Shown here: one piece after another, positions 35,439 through 46,121 of the stretch
Layout: each line of letters starts with the position of its first letter
How positions within the stretch are numbered: the first letter of the stretch is position 1
DNA from: Arthrobacter sp. MYb227
GTDB taxonomy: Bacteria; Actinomycetota; Actinomycetes; Actinomycetales; Micrococcaceae
Reading direction: 5' to 3'
NCBI RefSeq assembly: GCF_002975435.1
Contig: NZ_PCPT01000001.1
Location: 682,001 to 746,000, forward strand
Length of the DNA stretch: 64,000 nucleotides
Made by a program: the position numbers and the translations under genes
The notes under the pieces: model-generated
Databases searched by the model: none
What the model was told of the DNA's origin: nothing
Seen by the model: only the letters and a program-made list of their open reading frames with translations

Positions 35439-36983
35439 ATGCGGAACGCAATTGGTCAAAACTTTTTCAAAATTCTTACGAGTCTCGTGGCTCTTTCACT
35501 CATCACGGGATGCGCCCCAATTGCCGGTTCTCCCACTACCCCCTTGGATATTTCAAGTTCTGAGGGGGTGCTCCCCACACCGGAAAATGAACAATATAAA
35601 GATTCATTGCCGCTATCGCTGATTCCGGATTTGCACTCGGTTGATCAGTCGGATGAAGACCACCACATTTTCACCCGGCACTTCGAGGTCGCCTCCCTTT
35701 CGTCGGTTGGCGAGGCGCAACGTGCACTCATCGAATCAAAAAGGGTCGAATTTGACCGCAACAATATTCAAGACGTTTCGGCAGGTTCTGGAATTTCGGG
35801 CGAACTGAATATTCGCAGCTACCTCAGCGCAGTCTCCACACACATCATTGGCATCAAAACCATAACCTATGAGTTTGCCGGAGCATCCGGTGGAAACAGT
35901 TTTATCACCCAATGGTTTGATACCAGCAACAACACGATGCACAGCAGCCGTGATCTATTTGCTGGCGAAGAGCAATGGGACGACTTCCGTGAATACGTAG
36001 CCCTTGCCGCAACCAAAAATCCCGAGGTCATTGCCGAAGATCTCGTCAATATGAGTAACGAACTATTAGATTCGGTGAACTTTGATGCTCAGGGAAACGC
36101 AACAATTGATTTCGACGACTACAGCATCGCGCCTGGCTCGGCTGGATCATTAACCGTCACGGTCCCCTCGCAGAACGTCGTGCCGCTGCTCTCGCCCCTC
36201 GGTGTGTTGGCACGAAACGCCGCAATGAGTCCCGCACCGCGCTCGCTGATCTCCTCGGTTGCTCCACTGCTAGAGACTTTGCAAAGCACTGAATCACCGG
36301 CCAGTGTTTCTCCCCCACTGCCGGCTAAGACCGAACGTGTTGATTGCAGCAAGGCAAAATGTGTTGCGTTGACCTTTGATGATGGTCCGGGGCCCAAAAC
36401 CGGAAAACTGCTTGACGATTTGAAGAAGGCAAATGCCCCGGCAACATTCTTTGTTGTTGGTCCCAATGCAAAGAACCGACCAGAAATTCTCAAGCGCATG
36501 ATCGCCGAGGGACATGAAGTAGGCAACCACACTTGGAATCACCGTTCACTGCCTTCATTGAATTCTGCAAAGATCCGCAGTGAGATTGACCGCACCAACG
36601 AGGCTATCGCGGCGGCAATTGGCGAACCGGCTTCCCTGCTGCGCCCACCCTATGGAGCACACGATTCCATTACCGACAGGCTCGCTCAGGCACCGGTAAT
36701 CCTGTGGGATGTAGACACCCTCGATTGGAAATATCGGAACGCCGATAAGGTTGTTGCCGAGACTATTTCCCAGACGAGACCCGGCTCAATAGTGCTGATG
36801 CATGATATTCATGCAAGCACTGTGGCAGCGGTCCCCCGCATTCTGAGCCAGCTGAAGGCCAAGGGCTACACCTTCGTCACCGTCAGTGAACTCTTGGGCA
36901 AAGAAAACCTCAAATCCGGTGAAACCTACTCACGTGCTCCCTCGACGGGGAAGGGCTCTGCCAAGAACGGCGGGAAAAAGTAG
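35439..36983 (+). CDS. Secreted lipoprotein polysaccharide deacetylase
   Basis: This 514-residue protein has a lipoprotein signal ending LSLITGC (Cys about 25). A roughly 250-residue N-terminal region resembles a DUF3298/RsiV-like extracytoplasmic domain, followed by a NodB deacetylase domain. Its metal and catalytic motifs are LTFDDGPGPKT, NHTWNHRSL, RPPYGAHD, WDVDTLDWK and LMHDIHAST. It probably removes acetyl groups from peptidoglycan or another cell-wall glycan. The tail is basic (SAKNGGKK). The ATG at 35439 is the start, and trmB follows 25 bases later. Confidence 0.92.
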   Translation: MRNAIGQNFFKILTSLVALSLITGCAPIAGSPTTPLDISSSEGVLPTPENEQYKDSLPLSLIPDLHSVDQSDEDHHIFTRHFEVASLSSVGEAQRALIESKRVEFDRNNIQDVSAGSGISGELNIRSYLSAVSTHIIGIKTITYEFAGASGGNSFITQWFDTSNNTMHSSRDLFAGEEQWDDFREYVALAATKNPEVIAEDLVNMSNELLDSVNFDAQGNATIDFDDYSIAPGSAGSLTVTVPSQNVVPLLSPLGVLARNAAMSPAPRSLISSVAPLLETLQSTESPASVSPPLPAKTERVDCSKAKCVALTFDDGPGPKTGKLLDDLKKANAPATFFVVGPNAKNRPEILKRMIAEGHEVGNHTWNHRSLPSLNSAKIRSEIDRTNEAIAAAIGEPASLLRPPYGAHDSITDRLAQAPVILWDVDTLDWKYRNADKVVAETISQTRPGSIVLMHDIHASTVAAVPRILSQLKAKGYTFVTVSELLGKENLKSGETYSRAPSTGKGSAKNGGKK

Positions 36984-37008
36984 CCGCTAAGTTCGATAAC
37001 CTTGAACC

Positions 37009-37866
37009 ATGAGCATTCCCGCAGAACGTAAGACGCCCTCCACCGGGCGCGCCGCCGAAGACCCCAGCTTCTACCAGGTAGAACCGGTCTCCTTTGTTCG
37101 CCGTGGCAGTCGTCTGCAGGGGCGCCGTGCAGACGCCTGGGAGCGTGTGTCAGATCAATTCATCATCGATCCACCACGAGATCGCACAGATACCTCGGTT
37201 GCCGAAGGCAACGTGCTGGATCTGGAAACCGTCTATGGCCGCAAGGCGCCGCTCATTGTTGAAATTGGTTCGGGGCTCGGCGAAGCCGTTGCACACGCCG
37301 CCGAGGAAAATCCAGAAAAGAATTTCCTCGCAGTTGAGGTGTACCGTCCAGGCCTTGCAGCATTGATGGTCCGCGTTGAAAACCGTGAACTGAACAATGT
37401 CCGCGCCGTGCAGGCGAATGCACCCGAGGCATTGGATAAGCTACTTCCTGAAGCCTCCGCCGAGGAAATCTGGATCTTCTTCTCCGATCCGTGGCACAAG
37501 ATCCGTCACCACAAGCGCCGCCTGATCAAGGAAAATTTCCTACCCAAGCTAGAGCGAGTCTTGGTTCCCGGTGGCATCATCCGCTTGGCCACCGACTGGT
37601 CAAACTATGCCGAACAAATGCGTGAAATCTTTGACGCCTCGGATAGCTTTGAAAACCTGCACCCGGGCAACCTCGCTAAGGAAGAGAGCAACCTGACCAA
37701 GGTCCGCCGCTTAGGTTTGGAAAAAGATGAGCAGGATCCGGACTTTATCGATGAGCTTGGTGGTTGGGCGCCACGTTTTGTGGGACGCACGCTCACCAGC
37801 TTTGAGTCCAAGGCATTGAAGGCCGGGCGTCTGATCTTCGATCTGACCTACCGCAAGGTCTCCTAA
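37009..37866 (+). CDS. trmB: tRNA (guanine-N7-)-methyltransferase
   Basis: This 285-residue enzyme makes m7G46 in tRNAs. The SAM motif reads LIVEIGSGLGEAVAHAAE (about 84-101), and EEIWIFFSDPWHKIRHHKRR is the TrmB signature. LATDWSNYAEQM forms the conserved motif that follows. The N-terminal extension of about 50 residues is common in Actinobacteria. A hairpin terminates it against the convergent DUF1023 gene. Confidence 0.93.
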   Translation: MSIPAERKTPSTGRAAEDPSFYQVEPVSFVRRGSRLQGRRADAWERVSDQFIIDPPRDRTDTSVAEGNVLDLETVYGRKAPLIVEIGSGLGEAVAHAAEENPEKNFLAVEVYRPGLAALMVRVENRELNNVRAVQANAPEALDKLLPEASAEEIWIFFSDPWHKIRHHKRRLIKENFLPKLERVLVPGGIIRLATDWSNYAEQMREIFDASDSFENLHPGNLAKEESNLTKVRRLGLEKDEQDPDFIDELGGWAPRFVGRTLTSFESKALKAGRLIFDLTYRKVS

Positions 37867-37887
37867 CGTACCGCAGCGTCTGATCAT

Positions 37888-37921
37888 CGTGTCCTCCTAG
37901 CATTCATGCCCGGAGGACACG
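37888..37921. terminator. Bidirectional terminator between trmB and DUF1023 gene
   Basis: A 10-bp perfect stem, CGTGTCCTCC with GGAGGACACG, has a 14-base loop and TTT nearby on the trmB side. It sits between convergent stops at 37866 and 37939. Confidence 0.75.
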
Positions 37922-37938
37922 AACGTTTAAACGGCTTT

Positions 37939-38853
37939 TCATGGCCCAAGCGGGATTTGCCCGGTGGTAATCAGCGCAATATTGCGTAACGACGTGGTGC
38001 CGGGGTCACGGTACCCGTGCAAAGAGTGCGGATCACCGGCAATGAATTGTGAAGTGTTATGTCCGCTTACGCCCGCCAATCCTAGATCTTCACGCGCTGT
38101 GACGGCAAAGCATTGGGCAGCAAGATGTTTTCGTCCCGAGAGTAGCCGCCCCCAACGTGCCAGACTGTCCTGGGATGCAATCGCTGTATATAGATGTTCT
38201 GCTGGCACCCCGACTCTGCCGATGTCCTTGGTTAGGTAGCTGGGGAAACCAGCGGACCCGATTGTCACCAAGGCATCTACCCGATGCGCAAAATCCGCCC
38301 GAGCATCAAGGGCCTGAGCTGCCATAGAGGCAGCATAGGAGTGCGCCTCAAGAGCCAGATGTGGTTGATCGCCTCGCAGGGCCGCAAAGATTTCTAGATC
38401 ACGAGAGAGAACTTTGACCCCGCGCCGTGCCGAAGCGTTGAGTAACGCGGTACCTAGGTTTGGGCTCCGGTATCCCAACCATGCGACCACGGCCGGGGCA
38501 TCAATTCCCACCTTGCGTTGTTCAAGATAGAGTTCACCGGCTTCCCGGGCACTGCCCCATAAGGCATTCCGGGCACGGATGCCGGTTCCGGAAAGCTGCC
38601 AGGTCACATGCGTTGCGGTATCAAGGTCGCCAACTGCAATTGCGGCAAGTGGCTCGCACCCCGAAAAATCTAGATACAGCAGTCTGCGCGGTGGGATGGC
38701 CGGCTCCATGGAACCGGGTCGTAGTGCGTGTGCGGCACCGTCTAAGGCTTGACGGTGGGCTGTACGTAGCCGTCCACGAATAGTGCAGAGAGCATCAAAT
38801 TGGAATAAGGCGTGTTCGTGTAGCCGGGCATAGCTGGAGGGAAGCGGTAACAA
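37939..38853 (-). CDS. DUF1023-type alpha/beta hydrolase
   Basis: This 304-residue protein contains IAVGDLDTATHVTWQLSGTG, VAWLGYRSP, and the nucleophile elbow LEAHSYAASMA, where the Ser lies in an A-H-S-Y-A context instead of G-H-S-Y-G. This order matches the DUF1023 hydrolase family. The natural substrate is unknown. The start is TTG 38853, supported by GGGAGG ten bases upstream. It follows hspR after 50 bases on the same strand and may be read through from the dnaK operon. Confidence 0.8.
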   Translation of the reverse strand: MLPLPSSYARLHEHALFQFDALCTIRGRLRTAHRQALDGAAHALRPGSMEPAIPPRRLLYLDFSGCEPLAAIAVGDLDTATHVTWQLSGTGIRARNALWGSAREAGELYLEQRKVGIDAPAVVAWLGYRSPNLGTALLNASARRGVKVLSRDLEIFAALRGDQPHLALEAHSYAASMAAQALDARADFAHRVDALVTIGSAGFPSYLTKDIGRVGVPAEHLYTAIASQDSLARWGRLLSGRKHLAAQCFAVTAREDLGLAGVSGHNTSQFIAGDPHSLHGYRDPGTTSLRNIALITTGQIPLGP

Positions 38854-38903
38854 CTTTTTATCCTCCCATTCTTGCCCGAATAGCTGGCAACGCGGCTATC
38901 GAG

Positions 38904-39335
38904 CTATTTGTTGCGCGGGTTCCAGATCACTAGGGCCTGACTGCGTCCCCGTGGACGCTGTCCACGGGTTAGGGAGACAACATCTCCACTAGTGCCCGCG
39001 GCAAACACACGCCCCAGTCCTGCGCTCTGGTGGGCACTACGTAAGGCAAAGACTTCCTTACTAAGTTCACTAATGCGCGATTGCAGTGCGGCAACCTGAT
39101 TTTCTAACGCCAAGACTCGACGGATCCCCTCAAGGGATACCCCGTCCTTGGACAATCGTTGGATCTCACGCAATAATTCGACATCGCGTTCGGAATAGCG
39201 ACGCTGTTTACCACCCTGCCGTGAAGGCGAGACAAGTCCCATGCGATCGTATTGGCGCAGGGTTTGTGGGTGCATATCGGCAAGTTCTGCGGCAACGGAA
39301 ATAACAAACACTGGCCTGAGCCGCTCATTATTCAT
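38904..39335 (-). CDS. hspR: HspR, MerR-type heat-shock repressor
   Basis: This 143-residue MerR-family protein has the helix-turn-helix VISVAAELADMHPQTLRQYD followed by the wing GKQRRYSERDVELL and a short coiled coil. The position after dnaK-grpE-dnaJ identifies it as HspR. It represses by binding HAIR repeats with DnaK as co-repressor in Streptomyces. HAIR sites are visible before dnaK and clpB in this window. The C-terminus extends basic (RGQRPRGRSQAL). Confidence 0.95.
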   Translation of the reverse strand: MNNERLRPVFVISVAAELADMHPQTLRQYDRMGLVSPSRQGGKQRRYSERDVELLREIQRLSKDGVSLEGIRRVLALENQVAALQSRISELSKEVFALRSAHQSAGLGRVFAAGTSGDVVSLTRGQRPRGRSQALVIWNPRNK

Positions 39336-39402
39336 GATGTTTCTATCCTTCCGTGCCCTAAAAATCTCGAAATCAAACCCGGTTGCTTTGATTCAATCAT
39401 GC

Positions 39403-39445
39403 CGCGGTGGGTACCAATGACTCGAAAGTTTGGCAACCCACCGCG
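39403..39445 (-). other. Hairpin in the dnaJ-hspR gap
   Basis: A 10-bp stem, CGCGGTGGGT with ACCCACCGCG, has further pairing inside (TTGG with CCAA). It begins eight bases after the dnaJ stop and is not followed by a T-run, so it may attenuate or process the operon message instead of ending it fully. Confidence 0.6.
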
Positions 39446-39452
39446 TTAAAGA

Positions 39453-40424
39453 TTAGAGCGTGGCGCGCGCCATCAGGCTATCGCGTGGAGATTCTTCCTT
39501 AGTGGCCTCGGCGAATGCTTCAACCGCTGCTTTGGCTTCCTTGGAAAGGTTCTGCGGAACCACCACGTCCAAGGTCACCAGCATGTCTCCGGTTGCCTTT
39601 GATGTTTTGACGCCACGGCCCTTCAAACGCAAGGTACGTCCGGAGGCCGAACCGGCAGGAACCTTCATTTTCACGCTTTCACCACTGAGCGTGGGAACCT
39701 CGATTTGGCCACCGAGTGCTGCCTCGGCAAAAGTCACCGGAGCATGAATGCGAATGTTGTTATCTTCGCGGATGAACACCGCATGCGGTTTCACGCTGAC
39801 CTTGACGATCAGATCCCCAGCACCCGCGGCACCAGGAGATCCCTTGCCACGCACGCGTACCGACTGACCATCTTTAATTCCTGCCGGGATGCGTACGTCA
39901 ATGACTTCACCATTGCCTTCGCGCAAACCAATGGTGGTTCCGTTGATGGAACCAGAAAAGGAAATGCTTGTACTCGCGGTGCGGTCCGCTCCCTTACGTG
40001 GGGTCTGCTGACCAAAGCCACCAAAGCCTCCGCCACTGCCACCGCCACCGAAGAGATCGGAGAAGTCAGGTGCTCCCTGAGCACCGCGATGTCCGCCGCC
40101 GCCGCCGAAGAGGTTGGAGAAGACGTCTTCAAAGCCTCCGTTGGTCTGTCCACCACTACCGTGTCCGCCGGCACTGAAACGCGCCCCGGATCCCATGGCA
40201 CGAATTGCGTCATATTGCTGACGGTCTTCGGCGTTAGAAAGCACCGAGTTGGCCTCGGTAATGTCCTTAAACTTGCGTTCGGCAGTTTCATCACCGGAGT
40301 TGGTATCCGGATGATATTTGCGTGCCATCTTGCGGTATGCCTTCTTAATATCGGCATCGCTAGCGTCCTTGGAGACGCCCAAGATGGCGTAAAAATCCTT
40401 TTCGACCCAGTCCTGACTTGCCAT
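39453..40424 (-). CDS. dnaJ: DnaJ-type co-chaperone without zinc-finger domain
   Basis: This 323-residue Hsp40 starts MASQDWVEKDFYAILGVSKD. The J domain includes the HPD triad in KYHPDTNSG (about 36-44). A Gly/Phe-rich linker follows (about 80-145, with FGGGGGHRG and GGGFGGFGQQ), then the C-terminal substrate domains with VRIPAGIKDGQSVRVRGKGS. The four CXXCXGXG repeats of type I DnaJ are absent, so this is a type II (CbpA-like) protein, though it occupies the dnaJ position of the operon. It stimulates DnaK ATP hydrolysis. Confidence 0.94.
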   Translation of the reverse strand: MASQDWVEKDFYAILGVSKDASDADIKKAYRKMARKYHPDTNSGDETAERKFKDITEANSVLSNAEDRQQYDAIRAMGSGARFSAGGHGSGGQTNGGFEDVFSNLFGGGGGHRGAQGAPDFSDLFGGGGSGGGFGGFGQQTPRKGADRTASTSISFSGSINGTTIGLREGNGEVIDVRIPAGIKDGQSVRVRGKGSPGAAGAGDLIVKVSVKPHAVFIREDNNIRIHAPVTFAEAALGGQIEVPTLSGESVKMKVPAGSASGRTLRLKGRGVKTSKATGDMLVTLDVVVPQNLSKEAKAAVEAFAEATKEESPRDSLMARATL

Positions 40425-40492
40425 CAGGCGCCTCCTTTTTCTTGTTTATTCTTCAATACTAAAAGTCTTTAGGGGTTATGCCCCAACCGCCC

Positions 40493-40547
40493 AACGGCGG
40501 GCCTCCGGTGATTCCTTATTCAAGGAACCAATCGGTGACCCGCCGTT
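40493..40547 (-). other. Hairpin in the grpE-dnaJ gap
   Basis: AACGGCGGG and CCCGCCGTT form a 9-bp outer stem. An inner CCTT/AAGG stem at 40513-40525 stacks imperfectly within it. It lies about 45 bases after the grpE stop in a 169-base gap, without a following T-run on the minus strand. Confidence 0.6.
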
Positions 40548-40593
40548 AGAACGTGGAGCTAGGTAGTGCTAGTGCACCTACCCTAGGTGGTCA

Positions 40594-41151
40594 TTACTCC
40601 CCGAGGGAAACAATCACCTGGGCTGCACGCAGGATGCGATCGCCCTTCTTGAAACCGGTGCGTAGCACCTGAGCCACGTGATCGGCGGGAATTTCCGCGT
40701 GTGGCTGCTGAATCAGCGCCTCGTGGATGTTCGGGTCAAACTCCACACCAGCTTCGGCGATGCGTTCCAGGCCAAGGCCTTCGAGCACCGCGTCGAGCTT
40801 GTTGGCGATCGAGGCGAAGGGACCTTCGACAAGATCACCGTGTGCACGGGCGGCATCGATATCATCGAGTACCGGCATCAGGTTGGAGAACACCGACTGG
40901 ATAGCGACATCTCGTGCAACATCGCGGTCACGCTCAACGCGCTTGCGGTAGTTGACGTATTCGGCCTGCAGACGCAACAGGTCATTGCGTAGCTCGGCTT
41001 CCAGATCGCTTGCCGCAGGTGCCTCGGTATCGGCGCCAGCCTCATTGAGGATGGCTTCGGCCTGGCTCAACGCGTCACCCGAGTCATGTGCTTCGTCAAC
41101 GGGGGTTACCTCTTCGTTTGAGGTGCCTTCGTCGTGATTCTGCTCAGACAT
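40594..41151 (-). CDS. grpE: Nucleotide exchange factor GrpE
   Basis: This 185-residue DnaK exchange factor has an acidic N-terminus, the long helix RLQAEYVNYRKRVERDRDVA (about 75-94), and the conserved beta-domain text VEFDPNIHEALIQQPHAE (about 146-163) followed by VLRTGFKKGDRILRAAQV. It is the second gene of the chaperone operon, 14 bases after dnaK. Confidence 0.97.
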   Translation of the reverse strand: MSEQNHDEGTSNEEVTPVDEAHDSGDALSQAEAILNEAGADTEAPAASDLEAELRNDLLRLQAEYVNYRKRVERDRDVARDVAIQSVFSNLMPVLDDIDAARAHGDLVEGPFASIANKLDAVLEGLGLERIAEAGVEFDPNIHEALIQQPHAEIPADHVAQVLRTGFKKGDRILRAAQVIVSLGE

Positions 41152-41165
41152 GGTTGATGCGCCCC

Positions 41166-43088
<1,923 letters not shown>

Positions 43089-43090
<2 letters not shown>

Positions 43091-43116
43091 TTTACTCGGC
43101 GGCAAAATCCTGTCAA
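43089..43116 (-). promoter_or_regulatory. dnaK promoter (-35 TTGACA, -10 TAAACT)
   Basis: On the minus strand TTGACA (43111-43116) is followed by a 16-base spacer and TAAACT (43089-43094), a vegetative-type promoter. It lies about 80 bases before the dnaK start and is bracketed by two HAIR repeats. Confidence 0.75.
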
Positions 43117-43122
43117 TTCAAA

Positions 43123-43143
43123 GTTGAGTGCAATTGACTCAAC
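43123..43143 (-). promoter_or_regulatory. HAIR operator 2 upstream of dnaK
   Basis: GTTGAGT-GCAATTG-ACTCAAC matches the HAIR consensus at 12 of 14 positions with perfect dyad arms. It sits just upstream of the -35 box; its centre is 53 bases from operator 1, five helical turns. Confidence 0.88.
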
Positions 43144-43451
43144 TTTGCTGCTTTTGGCAAAAAACAACCAACTTTGAACCTTAGGAACCGCATGATTCCG
43201 GCATTCTTGGAAGTTGCTGTGAGCGCTGTTCGCTGTGAGAGATTGAAGTGCAGGGCCTCGCAGAGTGTGTTCCAAGCCACCGGGTTTCGTGGTTTTTAGT
43301 CTCTAGCGCTCCCACTTCAAAAAACTATCCTTAGCTTTCATGCATGCTTTGAACACTCAAAAAATATGCCCTCGGTAGATCACCGATTAAGTGCCACTGC
43401 GCCCTGCCCGCCCCTATCGGATCATTGGTATCGGTTGGTACGCTCCTGAGC
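43144..43451. other. Divergent gap between dnaK promoter and acetyltransferase gene
   Basis: I see no gene. The stretch holds a short direct repeat, GCTGTGAG at 43216-43223 and 43232-43239 with a 16-base period, and otherwise no clear structure. Confidence 0.5.
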
Positions 43452-43958
43452 ATGTCCAACCCACCAGCATTCACCCTTCGAGCCGTCACCGAAGCCGACA
43501 CCGAAATCTTGTTTCACATCGCGGCCGATTTGAATACCTGGGAAGAGCGCAGCCCCGCTTCTCCGGCGCCACTGGCCAAGGATACTTTCATGACCAGCTT
43601 CACCCGGGCGAATACGGATACCACGAGCAAAAATGTACGCTTCGTGATCGATGTGGCAGGTATTGCGGTGGGCAGCATTTCACTTTTCGAGTTCGACGAT
43701 CTTGCTCGTCACGCCGAAATCGGCATTGTTCTGGCTCCCGAGGCTCGAGGCAGAGGAATCGGAACGGCCGCCATCTCACAGATGATTGAATTTGCCTTCG
43801 TGCATTGTAACTTACTCCGCGTTCATCTCCAATGCATTGCCTCGAATCTCAGGGCAATCCGCGCCTATAAAAAGGCGGGCTTCGTAGTAGAGGGACATCA
43901 ACGAGAGCATGCTTGGGTACGCGGAAAGTATGAGTTTGATGGGAGTACTGCGCTGTGA
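43452..43958 (+). CDS. GNAT N-acetyltransferase (RimJ/RimL type)
   Basis: This 168-residue protein begins MSNPPAFTLRAVTEADTEIL. The acetyl-CoA loop is EIGIVLAPEARGRGIGTAAI, followed by LRVHLQCIASNLRAIRAYKK and AGFVVEGHQREHAWVRGKY. This order is that of RimJ/L-like acetyltransferases, which act on ribosomal proteins, antibiotics or amino acids. The substrate is not evident. The start is ATG 43452; an upstream GTG at 43425 would add nine residues. Confidence 0.88.
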   Translation: MSNPPAFTLRAVTEADTEILFHIAADLNTWEERSPASPAPLAKDTFMTSFTRANTDTTSKNVRFVIDVAGIAVGSISLFEFDDLARHAEIGIVLAPEARGRGIGTAAISQMIEFAFVHCNLLRVHLQCIASNLRAIRAYKKAGFVVEGHQREHAWVRGKYEFDGSTAL

Positions 43959-44131
43959 ACAGGGTTCATGGCCTGACACAGAATGAGTCCCTACATAGGA
44001 CACCTGCTGGTTGGGTAATGACCAGCAAGCTAGGTGACCAGGTGGATACCTGCAATGAGAACCGATTAGTCGGCTCGCGCTCAATCCCCCCCACTAGGAA
44101 ACTTCAAGGCCGCCACTGCTAGCCTTTCTTA

Positions 44132-44623
44132 ATGCGGATATTTCTAACCGGCCTCGGTGTCATAATCATCATTGCCTACGGTGTTTTCGGAGCAATGCTG
44201 ATGAGCAACTGGGCAGTGGCCGCAGCAAGCCAAGTTCCCATTGCAACGGCGATCGCCGATATACAGGCAGCAAATCAGCCCTACAGCACCACACCCGGAA
44301 TAATCTTTGCAATATTAGGCACCCTTCTTGCGCTTGGCTGGGGCGCCCTCATGCTATTTCGCAAATCCCCCTTGCCTGCTTGGGCAGGCGTATCGCTGTG
44401 GGCCGCCATCATCATGTTGGGTACACCCGCATATTTCTTTGCCTCTTTCAGCAACATGATGTCGGTGGGCGATACCTACTACGACTGGAATTCCGAGGCG
44501 GCGTTTGCCTTGGAAGCACCGCTATACATAGCAAGCGGAATCGCAGTCTTGCTCCTACTCGGAACCTTCATCACGGTGATGACCAAAGCCAAAGCAGCGG
44601 CACGAAAACCACTGGTCGCGTAA
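44132..44623 (+). CDS. Four-helix membrane protein, unknown function
   Basis: This 163-residue protein has hydrophobic helices near residues 5-26, 56-76, 84-107 and 132-152. The extracytoplasmic loops contain QAANQPYSTTP and SVGDTYYDWNSEAA. It ends basic (KAKAAARKPLVA). No family recognised. It stands alone in the accessory-looking region. Confidence 0.65.
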   Translation: MRIFLTGLGVIIIIAYGVFGAMLMSNWAVAAASQVPIATAIADIQAANQPYSTTPGIIFAILGTLLALGWGALMLFRKSPLPAWAGVSLWAAIIMLGTPAYFFASFSNMMSVGDTYYDWNSEAAFALEAPLYIASGIAVLLLLGTFITVMTKAKAAARKPLVA

Positions 44624-44708
44624 TTCGATGACAACGAGGTAGCCGTTTTGGCACAGTGCTGGATCTATCAGTACACTAAAGCTCGCTGAGAATTGCCGCG
44701 CCTAGAAA

Positions 44709-45683
44709 CTAAACGCTTTCTAGAATTCGCTTGAGCACAGCATCGTGCTGCTGGCGGTTGAAAGTAAAGATCAGGCCGGGACTATAACGAAGGACATCAC
44801 CACTTGACCCTGCTCTGTGGATCCTAAAATCACTCCAGATGACGTTTTGTTCATGGCGCTGAACGCAGGTGGTGATAGCCCCGCTCAGAATATCAAGGCT
44901 GGCACCAACGAACAGTGGCACCCGGTGAGAAACTTCGTTCCCTAGTTCTTCACCCAGCAGGATCCGGATGATATTTCTGCCTTGCTCAACGAAGTCTCCG
45001 TCCTGTTCCTGAACCACGGAATTTCTCAGACTAGATTGCATAGTGCAGATCTGGCTCGTTGTTTTCTCCCCCGCTTCGTCCAGGATCTTCCACAGTGGGC
45101 GGCCATCGATGGTCCACTGCAATCCTTCTTTCGGATCCAGCGGAGATTTTCGTTGTTTCCGTCGAGAAACCAGATGCTCCAATCCGAGGCTTACTTGATC
45201 CAGTTCGGCAGTGCTACGCCAGAAAGCCGCCCCGGCACGACTCAGTTGATCAGCCGTTCGGTTGAGGGCAGCTTCGTACTCGGCTCGGTCAAAAGTAAAT
45301 GGTCCAACACCCTTGACGGAGTCTTCTTCCTCGAACCACTGTGATTCCTCAACAGTGTCTGCTTCGCCGTCGTAGCGGAAATCGCTCCACACCACGTGTT
45401 CGACTCCGACGTGGATATTTACGCTGACTCCGCCGCAGCCTTCGTCGTAGCACTGCGGACAAAAATAGAGCCAGACCCTTTCCGGAAAGAACTTTCCCGG
45501 TAACTCGCCCTTCAGAGCGCTTAGCTGTTCTTGTATTGCACCGTCAAAGATTCCACGACGCAACAACGTGATGTTCTGGTGTATTAGATCCTCATCAGCA
45601 AAAACCATCTCCCTGACGAACTTGCCGTCAACCATAAAATCGAAACCACCGCTCGCGTCCGGGCGCAGATCAAACTTGTTCAC
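44709..45683 (-). CDS. Orphan protein with internal duplication
   Basis: This 324-residue protein is not one I recognise. Its two halves resemble each other: VDGKFVREMVFADED with IDGRPLWKILDEAGE, then VEHVVWSDFRYDG with EQNVIWSDFRIHR, then GPFTFDRAEYEAAL with GLIFTFNRQQHDAVL. The first half also carries YFCPQCYDEGCGG, a possible metal site of C-x2-C-x4-C type that is absent from the second half. The GTG at 45683 is the start, chosen because GGGAGG lies seven bases before it. The frame continues 29 codons further upstream without a ribosome site. Confidence 0.75.
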   Translation of the reverse strand: MNKFDLRPDASGGFDFMVDGKFVREMVFADEDLIHQNITLLRRGIFDGAIQEQLSALKGELPGKFFPERVWLYFCPQCYDEGCGGVSVNIHVGVEHVVWSDFRYDGEADTVEESQWFEEEDSVKGVGPFTFDRAEYEAALNRTADQLSRAGAAFWRSTAELDQVSLGLEHLVSRRKQRKSPLDPKEGLQWTIDGRPLWKILDEAGEKTTSQICTMQSSLRNSVVQEQDGDFVEQGRNIIRILLGEELGNEVSHRVPLFVGASLDILSGAITTCVQRHEQNVIWSDFRIHRAGSSGDVLRYSPGLIFTFNRQQHDAVLKRILESV

Positions 45684-46121
45684 GTTATCCTCCCGACCTC
45701 TGTACCAGCCGTAGGGCATCGTCTGGCCTGCTCCCCCACTCTGTTTCGAATACTGCCACCGCCGAAACAACCGGCATGACGCAGTTCCGTGATCTGCAGT
45801 TGGGTTCGGGTCTTAGCGAAGTTCGACCCCGCTAGTCCATCTCCAACAGCTATCGAATGACGTGTTGACCTCAACGTTAGTCCTCACCTACCTGCTTGCC
45901 AAGACTCTCGATGTCCACGGCTCTAAGGCAAAATGGCCTGCAAGAGAGAACGTTCCCCCACTTGTGCGCAGGAATACTTAGACACAGGAAGAAATCAGAA
46001 CGCTCATGTGAAGATCCCCAACAAATGATGAAGTAAGTAAGGTCAGGTATCGAAGGTTGTGAGGTAAAAAGTTTGCGGCTCTGCGACAATGATCTGGACG
46101 ATCGAACGTAAACGGTGGGGC
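45684..46121. other. Intergenic region without recognisable gene
   Basis: These 438 bases separate two divergent genes. I found no convincing reading frame, repeat or hairpin. The promoters of both neighbours should lie here. Confidence 0.5.

Noticed and set aside
44005-44027. TGCTGGT/ACCAGCA hairpin after the first acetyltransferase gene
   Set aside because: Seven-base stem without T-run; too weak to call a terminator.
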